The position numbers and the translations under genes were made by a program. This document shows positions 1-4,145 of a DNA stretch of 5,433 nt, in pieces (positions within the stretch are counted from its first letter, which is position 1; each line of letters opens with the position of its first letter). The notes beneath the pieces were generated by a model that saw only the letters and a list, made by a program, of their open reading frames with translations, was not told where the DNA came from and did not search any database. Source of the DNA: UBA5399 sp964464145 (GTDB taxonomy: Bacteria; Bacillota; Clostridia; Christensenellales; Christensenellaceae). The stretch spans positions 1 to 5,433 of the forward strand of contig CAYXFB010000115.1 of assembly GCA_964464145.1 (NCBI GenBank), given 5' to 3'.

Positions 1-41
1 AAAACAAAAAACCGCCCAAACCCTATTGGTTAGACGGTTTT
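1..41 (-). terminator. Intrinsic terminator downstream of the tRNA-Lys fragment
   Basis: On the minus strand AAAACCG (from 35-41) pairs with CGGTTTT (from 8-14). An inner part-paired region (AACC against GGTT, some wobble and a bulge) extends the stem. It is followed by a run of T (TTTTTTTGTTTT, bases 11 to 1). It lies 3 bases after the tRNA CCA end, so it is most simply the native terminator of the tRNA gene. No terminator as good is visible after the SRAP gene, so this one probably also stops SRAP transcripts. Confidence 0.8.
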
Positions 42-44
42 GCG

Positions 45-89
45 TGGTACACCTTCGGGGACTCGAACCCCGGACACCCTGATTAAGAG
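45..89 (-). tRNA. 3' half of tRNA-Lys(CUU), 5' half missing
   Basis: Read on the minus strand, this starts with the anticodon loop CTCTTAA (anticodon CTT, bases 87-85). It continues with the 3' anticodon stem TCAGG, a 5-base variable loop GTGTC, a T arm CGGGG-TTCGAGT-CCCCG, the 3' acceptor strand AAGGTGT, discriminator A and an encoded CCA at 47-45. The anticodon 5' strand that should precede it (CCTGA) is absent; the sequence there is GAGAA. No acceptor or D arm is found further right. The fragment cannot make a working tRNA. It is the duplicate left by site-specific integration, and the intact tRNA should be at the other prophage end. The arm sequences fit tRNA-Lys(CUU) of Clostridia from memory. 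Confidence 0.85.
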
Positions 90-96
90 TTCTCTT
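45..96. other. Phage attachment site (att core) at the tRNA-Lys 3' half
   Basis: The identity block shared by phage and host is expected to run from the anticodon loop to the tRNA 3' end, that is 89 down to 45. The break with tRNA sequence falls at 89/90. It sits in a perfect short palindrome, AAGAG-TT-CTCTT (85-96), half in tRNA sequence and half in phage sequence. Tyrosine integrases bind inverted core sites around the crossover, often in the anticodon loop, so this symmetry fits a core site. The exact crossover cannot be fixed without the other att end. Confidence 0.65.
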
Positions 97-98
97 TT

Positions 99-120
99 AA
101 ATAGCTTAATACCGCTATTT
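99..120. repeat. Inverted repeat beside the attachment core
   Basis: AAATAGC (99-105) and GCTATTT (114-120) are perfect complements with an 8-base loop. On neither strand is the stem followed by a good T run, so it is a poor terminator. Its position 10 bases from the att break suggests a protein-binding site (integrase, excisionase) or the end of the SRAP transcript. The role is inferred only. Confidence 0.4.
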
Positions 121-149
121 CGTGATCTAAGGTAGCACTGATACGCATA

Positions 150-166
150 GAATAACATCGAATAAC
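150..166. repeat. Short direct repeat GAATAAC, 10-base period
   Basis: GAATAAC occurs at 150-156 and again at 160-166, one helical turn apart, between the att core and the end of the SRAP gene. Paired direct repeats at this distance can be integrase arm-type sites, but two 7-base copies in AT-rich DNA may be chance. Confidence 0.25.
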
Positions 167-195
167 TAACAAATTTCTTACTAATTTTAATGGCT

Positions 196-801
196 TTATA
201 AAACTTTTATTGCTTCCAATTTACCTGGAACGCGCTCCAAATATTTTTGAAAATCATTGTCCATAATCCAGTCTTTTATTTCTGATCGCTCAATTAATAC
301 CGGCATCCGATTATGATATGGCTCCATGCTATCATTAGGCGCCGTCGTCAGTATTGTAAATCGCTCCGCAATTGGCCCATCTTTATCTGAAAAAATATTA
401 TAGAATCCAGCGAGGTATAAAATGCTGCTACCCGGCTCCCGAAACAGATATTTATCCTTTTTCTTCTGACCCGGCACGCTCTTCCACTCGAAGAAACCGG
501 ACGTGGGTACGGCAACACGCCGCTCAAGCAGAGACTTTCTGAACATATTCTTCGAAAGTGCCGTTTCCTGTCGCGCATTAAAAACCACGCCCGGTGCGTT
601 CCAACGCGGGAATCCCCACATCATGGCACCCGGCCTTATGCCATCTTCATACATAGCAATGATCGGCGCTAGGTTTGTCGGGAATATCTCACCGGTTTTA
701 ACCGCCATCTCCGGGTGCTCATTCGCCCCGCGCTTTTCGATCTCCGCTATTATCTCACGGATTTCGCTTTCTTCAATCTCAAGGTAATATCTTCCGCACA
801 T
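196..801 (-). CDS. SRAP-domain abasic-site processing protein (HMCES/YedK family)
   Basis: A 201-residue SRAP protein. Members recognise abasic sites in single-stranded DNA and form a thiazolidine crosslink with the amino group and thiol of Cys2 after Met removal, shielding the lesion from strand breakage. All hallmark residues are visible: MCGRY at the N-terminus (Cys2), Asn75 in FNARQET, Glu105 in SGFFEW, and His163 in PYHNRMPVL. Spacing is almost that of E. coli YedK (Cys2, Asn75, Glu105, His160), and the length is normal. The start is fixed because Cys2 must directly follow the initiator Met. The ATG at 801 also has GAGGAG 9 bases upstream, while the in-frame ATG at 843 overlaps the likely -10 box. 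The gene is divergent from a Y-family polymerase across 165 bases, and SRAP genes are known to associate with SOS and translesion genes. It should act in the cytoplasm on phage or host DNA. Family assignment is near certain; the phage role is inferred. Confidence 0.95.
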   Translation of the reverse strand: MCGRYYLEIEESEIREIIAEIEKRGANEHPEMAVKTGEIFPTNLAPIIAMYEDGIRPGAMMWGFPRWNAPGVVFNARQETALSKNMFRKSLLERRVAVPTSGFFEWKSVPGQKKKDKYLFREPGSSILYLAGFYNIFSDKDGPIAERFTILTTAPNDSMEPYHNRMPVLIERSEIKDWIMDNDFQKYLERVPGKLEAIKVL

Positions 802-810
802 GCGCATCAT

Positions 811-816
811 CTCCTC
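811..816 (-). promoter_or_regulatory. Ribosome binding site of the SRAP gene (decides the start)
   Basis: GAGGAG on the minus strand, 9 bases before the ATG at 801. The other nearby ATG codons at 810 and 807 lie too close to it. This supports the start that places Cys at residue 2. Confidence 0.8.
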
Positions 817-841
817 TTTTATATATACCCGAACCAACAAC

Positions 842-870
842 ATTATAAAACGTGACCTTTTTTTGCACAG
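842..870 (-). promoter_or_regulatory. Probable promoter of the SRAP gene
   Basis: A perfect -10 box TATAAT is read on the minus strand from 847 to 842. The -35 region is weak: about 16-17 bases upstream there is only TGTGCA or CTGTGC, against TTGACA. Transcription would start near 835, giving a leader of about 35 bases. The weak -35 suggests low basal expression or activator dependence. Confidence 0.5.
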
Positions 871-884
871 CGTTCTGCTATACT

Positions 885-918
885 ACCGTATTGGGAGATA
901 TTTACGGTTTACATCTCC
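885..918. promoter_or_regulatory. Two interlocked inverted repeats, candidate operator or RNA switch
   Basis: Dyad 1 is ACCGTA (885-890) with TACGGT (903-908). Dyad 2 is GGAGAT (894-899) with ATCTCC (913-918), followed by TTTTTAT. The arms alternate 1-2-1-2, and the dyad centres are about 10 bases apart. The right-hand arms overlap the -35 box of the polymerase promoter (908-913), so a bound repressor would block it. If the region is transcribed to the right, the same arms could form a compact pseudoknot (gaps of 3, 3 and 4 bases) or a small terminator hairpin. No Firmicutes LexA box (CGAAC-N4-GTTCG type) is seen here. Confidence 0.45.
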
Positions 919-936
919 TTTTTATAGATATATAAT
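908..936 (+). promoter_or_regulatory. Sigma-A type promoter of the polymerase operon
   Basis: The -35 box TTTACA (908-913) and a perfect -10 box TATAAT (931-936) are separated by 17 bases. The expected start is near 943, giving a leader of about 24 bases that carries only the ribosome binding site. So strong a promoter for a mutagenic polymerase implies repression; the overlapping inverted repeats are the obvious candidate operator. Confidence 0.8.
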
Positions 937-954
937 ATATACACTCTCTCAAGT

Positions 955-960
955 GAGGTG
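955..960 (+). promoter_or_regulatory. Ribosome binding site of the Y-family polymerase (decides the start)
   Basis: GAGGTG lies 6 bases before ATG at 967. An in-frame GTG at 958 falls inside this site and cannot be the start. Confidence 0.8.
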
Positions 961-966
961 ATTAAA

Positions 967-2226
967 ATGGAGCGTACTATACTACATTGTGACATGAATT
1001 CCTGCTACGCCAGCATAGAGTGTTTTCATAACCCGGCCATCAGAAACAAGTCGGTAGCAGTCGCGGGCAAAGTCGAAATGCGACATGGCATAATATTGGC
1101 CAAAAACAACATTGCAAAGAAGTATGATATTAAAACCGGCGAAACCTTGGCCGAGGCGCGGGCAAAGTGCCCCGATATCGTTATTGTGCCGCCTAATTAC
1201 CCTCTATACTTGAGCTACAGTGACCGTATCGTCAATGAGATTTACAGTATCTACACTGACCGCATAGAGCGTTTTGGCATTGATGAGGCGTGGCTGGATG
1301 TCACCGCATCGGTGAAACTCCTGGGCATGGATGGAAGGCAGATCGCCGACGAGATCCGCGAACGCGTTAAACGCCAGCTTGGAATAACCGTGTCGGTGGG
1401 CGTAAGTTGGAACAAGGTTTTTGCAAAGCTCGGCTCCGATGTGCTTAAGCCGGACGGAACCACCGTTTTCACCCGAGAAGATTATAAGGAAACTGTCTGG
1501 AATATGCCTGCGCATGATATGCTTGGTGTAGGACGCGCCACGAGAAATACGCTTTCAAAGCACTGCATATATACTATAGGCGATATAGCTCGCAAACCCG
1601 TAGACCGCCTAAAAAGCTGGCTCGGCAAGTGGGGCGAATACCTGCATATATATGCCAACGGATTAGATAATTCTCCCGTACATCACAAAGGGCACGAAGC
1701 TGTGATTAAGAGCGTAGGCAATAGCACCACCACACCACGAGATATTACGTGCCTTGATGATGTGTCCATCACCTACACCGTTCTATGCGAAAATATCGCA
1801 GCGCGGCTCCGGCTTCATTCGCTGTTGGCCACTACTGTATCCATAAGCATTCGTGATACCAATCTCATGTGGTTCACCCGGCAGCGCAAGCTGAAGCATC
1901 CGACGTGCATTGCCACGGAACTGCGATCGGCCGCACTTGAGCTTTTCAAAGATAACTATAATTTTTATAACAAAGCGCCGCTGCGATCCATCGGCGTATC
2001 CGGCACAGGCACCATAAGCAGCAGTACATATGTACAGCTTGACCTTTTCAATGACGCAGCCGGGCGCGCAAAGGAAGAAAAGCTTGAGCGTGCTATAGAT
2101 GATATAAAGCGCCGATTTGGCTATGATGCAATAAAGCGCTGCAACCAGTATAAAGACTTTGAGCTGGGCAGTCTCGACCCCAATATTTTTCCGGTCATGC
2201 CTCCGGGCACGACCACCTGCATGTAA
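967..2226 (+). CDS. Y-family translesion DNA polymerase (UmuC/DinB type)
   Basis: A 419-residue error-prone polymerase that inserts nucleotides opposite damaged bases. The palm motif HCDMNSCYAS gives metal-binding Asp9 and an aromatic steric-gate Tyr14. IERFGIDEAWLDVT carries catalytic Asp106 and Glu107. SVGVSWNKVFAKLGSD (143-158) followed by KPDGT is the conserved Y-family palm/thumb block, and the helix-hairpin-helix region lies around 184-215. The little finger is about 245-350. Near the C-terminus QLDLF (357-361) is a textbook beta-clamp binding pentamer, so it should be recruited by the sliding clamp. The length is typical of Firmicutes UmuC/UvrX-like proteins. No umuD or YolD-like gene adjoins it; instead a small gene follows 12 bases later and an SRAP gene is divergent upstream. 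The polymerase looks intact. Whether it is closer to Pol IV or to the UvrX/UmuC branch cannot be settled by eye. Confidence 0.95.
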   Translation: MERTILHCDMNSCYASIECFHNPAIRNKSVAVAGKVEMRHGIILAKNNIAKKYDIKTGETLAEARAKCPDIVIVPPNYPLYLSYSDRIVNEIYSIYTDRIERFGIDEAWLDVTASVKLLGMDGRQIADEIRERVKRQLGITVSVGVSWNKVFAKLGSDVLKPDGTTVFTREDYKETVWNMPAHDMLGVGRATRNTLSKHCIYTIGDIARKPVDRLKSWLGKWGEYLHIYANGLDNSPVHHKGHEAVIKSVGNSTTTPRDITCLDDVSITYTVLCENIAARLRLHSLLATTVSISIRDTNLMWFTRQRKLKHPTCIATELRSAALELFKDNYNFYNKAPLRSIGVSGTGTISSSTYVQLDLFNDAAGRAKEEKLERAIDDIKRRFGYDAIKRCNQYKDFELGSLDPNIFPVMPPGTTTCM

Positions 2227-2238
2227 GAGGTACACAAA

Positions 2239-2493
2239 ATGGAATTTTCAGATAAATTTGCAGTAAAGGTCCGGGCCGACTTCTCCCCTTCCGGCGAAAT
2301 TACTCCTATAAAGTTAAAGCGGATCGACGAATCCGGAAATGAAGCTGTGGCGACAATCGATCGTGTTGTAGATATTTGCCCCGGCGCCAGCATGAAAATA
2401 GGCGTTTCCGGATATCGCTACACCGTAATGATTGGCGGCCGGCAGTTTCATTTGTATTTTTCGAGCAACCGCTGGTACTTGGAAGCCCCGTAA
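2239..2493 (+). CDS. Small beta-rich protein encoded with the Y-family polymerase, function unknown
   Basis: 84 residues, starting 12 bases after the polymerase stop. Its ribosome binding site GAGGT begins directly after that stop codon, so the two are almost certainly one transcript and translationally coupled. The sequence alternates hydrophobic and polar residues as in a small beta-barrel or beta-sandwich. It has no membrane segment and no signal peptide. Recognisable blocks are KVRADFSPSGEITPI (10-24), ATIDRVVDICPGASMKIG (38-55), GYRYTVMIGGRQFHLYF (58-74) and RWYLE (78-82). From memory, similar short hypothetical proteins sit beside Y-family polymerases in other Clostridia; I cannot name a family and have not checked this. 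A role as polymerase accessory factor or regulator is inferred from position only. Confidence 0.8.
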   Translation: MEFSDKFAVKVRADFSPSGEITPIKLKRIDESGNEAVATIDRVVDICPGASMKIGVSGYRYTVMIGGRQFHLYFSSNRWYLEAP

Positions 2494-2502
2494 AAAGCAA
2501 AA

Positions 2503-2547
2503 AAAAGCTCCCATCCCGAGCACATACGTCTCGAAACGGGAGCTTTT
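2503..2547. terminator. Bidirectional terminator between the convergent operons
   Basis: AAAAGCTCCC (2503-2512) pairs with GGGAGCTTTT (2538-2547) over 10 bases. An inner stem CGAG (2517-2520) with CTCG (2530-2533) gives a two-part hairpin. On the minus strand it is followed by a long T run (TTTTTTTT then GCTTTTT), 15 bases after the holin stop. On the plus strand it ends in TTTTAT, 9 bases after the small-protein stop. It isolates the repair module from strong late transcription. Confidence 0.9.
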
Positions 2548-2562
2548 ATCGTGGCGGGCTAC

Positions 2563-2964
2563 TCAGCCCTTACCGTCGTTATTCACAATCAAATCTTTCT
2601 TTATCACCTTATCATACAATGACCACGCAATCAGCCATGCCACCACGCCCTGCGTTATGGAAAGGAATGCGGCCATCGCGATTTCCTGCGGCGTTGCAAC
2701 CAAAGATGTTGCGCACACATAAATAAGCGCCACAACGACGGTCACAATGCAAAGCACCAGCGGTATACGCTGGTTTTGTATGCTGGACGCCTTTACGGCA
2801 AGCCCCAGCCCCCACACCATTGGTATGAGCACCAGCAGCTCCGGCTTGAGGTAGTCAAGCAGATTGGCCGCCCCCGGCACTTCGCCGGCGGCCATTGCCA
2901 CGCCCGGTATAAGCACAAGGCTCAACGCCAGCGTAGCAACAAATATAGATACGATTTTCTTCAT
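2563..2964 (-). CDS. Phage holin, Hol44-like (holin superfamily V)
   Basis: 133 residues. After an N-terminal hydrophobic stretch (4-25) ending in a signal-peptidase-like AMA, the sequence has LKPELLVLIPMVWGLGLAVK (39-58), a second span at about 67-89 beginning RIPLV, and a third at about 97-117 with the conserved SITQGVVAW. It ends in a charged tail. The pattern of a PELLVLIP start, a basic turn before IPL and a late QG motif fits the Phage_holin_5_2/Hol44 group. Holins form membrane lesions that trigger lysis and release the endolysin. The ATG at 2964 lies 11 bases from AAGGAG; an in-frame TTG at 2973 is only 2 bases from it and is rejected. It is the last gene of the late operon and stands after the amidase, whereas the common order is holin first. 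The signal-like N-terminus may be a cleaved leader or an extra membrane span; the sequence does not decide. Confidence 0.85.
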   Translation of the reverse strand: MKKIVSIFVATLALSLVLIPGVAMAAGEVPGAANLLDYLKPELLVLIPMVWGLGLAVKASSIQNQRIPLVLCIVTVVVALIYVCATSLVATPQEIAMAAFLSITQGVVAWLIAWSLYDKVIKKDLIVNNDGKG

Positions 2965-2975
2965 ATAATGCAATT

Positions 2976-2981
2976 CTCCTT
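2976..2981 (-). promoter_or_regulatory. Ribosome binding site of the holin gene (decides the start)
   Basis: AAGGAG on the minus strand, 11 bases before ATG (2964) and 2 bases before an in-frame TTG (2973). The spacing is rather long but usable for the ATG and too short for the TTG. Confidence 0.65.
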
Positions 2982-2982
2982 A

Positions 2983-3291
2983 TTATTTTTCCCGCGCATG
3001 TTGCTTGCGCAGGTGATCTTCAAGACCATGCTTACTGTCTTGATAGTATTTTATGGCATCGGTCAGCTCGCCGTTGCCATTGGTTTGGTTCTGTACAGCC
3101 CGGGCGGTTCGGTGCGCCATTGTACCCACGCTGTCTACGTAATTTAGTTCCGCTATCCTCCCCTCTATTATCTCTTTTTGGCGCTCCTCCGCACGTTCGT
3201 CACGCTTGTTTATTTTGTATATCAACCTGCCGACCAATGCGCTCAAAACAGCGGATATTACGATCAATACGATTTCAATCACCACGGGCAT
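2983..3291 (-). CDS. Small phage membrane protein: one N-terminal span, charged helical tail
   Basis: 102 residues in the lysis cassette between amidase and holin, 18 bases before the holin start. Residues 3-26 form one strongly hydrophobic transmembrane segment. They are followed by a basic stop (KINKR) and a long charged, probably coiled-coil region (about 28-50, DERAEERQKE and onward). The C-terminal part carries GTMAHRTARAVQ and GELTDAIKYYQDSKHGLEDH. From memory, comparable proteins with a single span and a motif of the type TAxAxxxGxxNGE-(D/E)-A are common in clostridial phages at this place; their function is not established. It could be a holin partner, an antiholin or a lysis-timing factor. 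The start is the ATG at 3291, 8 bases after GGAGG; an upstream in-frame TTG overlaps that site. Confidence 0.8.
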   Translation of the reverse strand: MPVVIEIVLIVISAVLSALVGRLIYKINKRDERAEERQKEIIEGRIAELNYVDSVGTMAHRTARAVQNQTNGNGELTDAIKYYQDSKHGLEDHLRKQHAREK

Positions 3292-3299
3292 AGTATTTT

Positions 3300-3304
3300 C
3301 CTCC
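3300..3304 (-). promoter_or_regulatory. Ribosome binding site of the small membrane protein (decides the start)
   Basis: GGAGG on the minus strand, 8 bases before ATG at 3291. An in-frame TTG at 3306 lies over the site, so the shorter 102-residue protein is the real product. Confidence 0.75.
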
Positions 3305-3318
3305 AAGCGTCCTGCGCG

Positions 3319-4038
3319 TTACTCTCCTATGTAGCTGAGCCATACCCAGCCCAGCTCTTCATTGTGATACACCCTTGCCCAGTCATCACCAGCGACATAC
3401 CTATCAAGCTTCACTAAATCCCCACGGTGCAGCTGACGAATTATAGTTCCATCCGGCTCTTTGCGGAAATTCAGCGTTCCCACCGTCACCTTATACACCG
3501 GCGCGCCCGCAGGCTCTATCTCCGGCAAGCTGGGCTCGGCTGTTCCCTCATAGCCGCGTACAAAGGCGCGTATCTCTTCCGTTGGAAAATGCTTGCCCGG
3601 GCAATCGGTGTAGCCGTAGCCGGCCGCCTCCTGATGGTTTATTATCTGGCTGCTTGAAGCGAATTTATAGTATTTCACTACATCGGCCACCAGCCGCTTG
3701 AGCGACTCAAACTGCGCCGCAGGCATTCCGTGATCGTTGAAGTTGCCCACGCAGCATATGGCCACAGCACGTGCGTTCATACCCTTAGTGCGTGCGTTGG
3801 AATTGCTGACGCTGCCGCCCTCGTATTCCAGACCCCGGCCATTCCACACCGTGCCGTCGGCATAGATTACAAAATTGTAGTCTATCATGCGGTTACCCTT
3901 TTTCTTGTGCCATTCATCCATACCCTTAACAGTGTCCTTGTCGCTGCCGCTCATGTGCAGCAATATGAGATCCGTCTTGGGCCTCTTGGTCAGTGGTCTT
4001 GCGGGCTTTATCCCCGCGTCTTTTACATACTCAAACAT
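3319..4038 (-). CDS. Endolysin: N-acetylmuramoyl-L-alanine amidase (Amidase_2) with SH3-like domain
   Basis: 239 residues. Residues about 20-160 form an Amidase_2/PGRP-type zinc amidase, which cuts the bond between MurNAc and L-Ala in peptidoglycan. Zinc ligands are His28 in LILLHMSG, His135 in IINHQEAAG and Cys146 in YTDCPG. Tyr54 in MIDYNFVIY and Thr144 fit the other active-site positions. A linker rich in Pro and Glu (about 165-181) leads to a bacterial SH3-like wall-binding domain (182-239), with TLNFRKEPDG and a closing GWVWLSYIGE. There is no signal peptide, so export should depend on the holin. AGGAGG stands 8 bases before the ATG. It is the first gene of the lysis group, 107 bases after the tail protein gene; a 27-base gap separates it from the next gene. 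The family is secure; exact wall specificity is not visible. Confidence 0.93.
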   Translation of the reverse strand: MFEYVKDAGIKPARPLTKRPKTDLILLHMSGSDKDTVKGMDEWHKKKGNRMIDYNFVIYADGTVWNGRGLEYEGGSVSNSNARTKGMNARAVAICCVGNFNDHGMPAAQFESLKRLVADVVKYYKFASSSQIINHQEAAGYGYTDCPGKHFPTEEIRAFVRGYEGTAEPSLPEIEPAGAPVYKVTVGTLNFRKEPDGTIIRQLHRGDLVKLDRYVAGDDWARVYHNEELGWVWLSYIGE

Positions 4039-4068
4039 TTTATTTTCCTCCTATTTTTTTGCATAATA

Positions 4069-4092
4069 AAAACCGCAAGCGATTACGGTTTT
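4069..4092 (-). terminator. Small hairpin with T run between tail and amidase genes (weak terminator)
   Basis: On the minus strand AAAACCG and CGGTTTT flank a short loop with two more A-T pairs across a mismatch, followed by TTTATTATG. Just upstream on that strand a second hairpin is present (TTGGC/GCCAA, 4099-4114). This could partly terminate late transcripts and so lower lysis-gene expression relative to the tail genes, or protect an RNA 3' end. I see no clear new promoter between here and the amidase. Confidence 0.45.
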
Positions 4093-4145
4093 GAGTGTTT
4101 GGCTTGTCTGCCAAAAGTTTCCATTTTTCATTTTACGGTTTCCTA

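Noticed and set aside
85..195. Group I intron or other insertion in the tRNA anticodon loop
   Set aside because: No tRNA 5' half is found to the right and no conserved intron core was seen; the gene order points to phage integration instead.
802..843. Longer SRAP protein starting at ATG 843 (14 extra residues)
   Set aside because: It would move the catalytic Cys away from position 2, it lacks a ribosome binding site, and its ATG overlaps the probable -10 box TATAAT.
1783..2235. Minus-strand open frame opposite the polymerase C-terminal region
   Set aside because: The plus strand carries an intact polymerase with catalytic and clamp motifs, and the reverse frame has no start signal or family resemblance.
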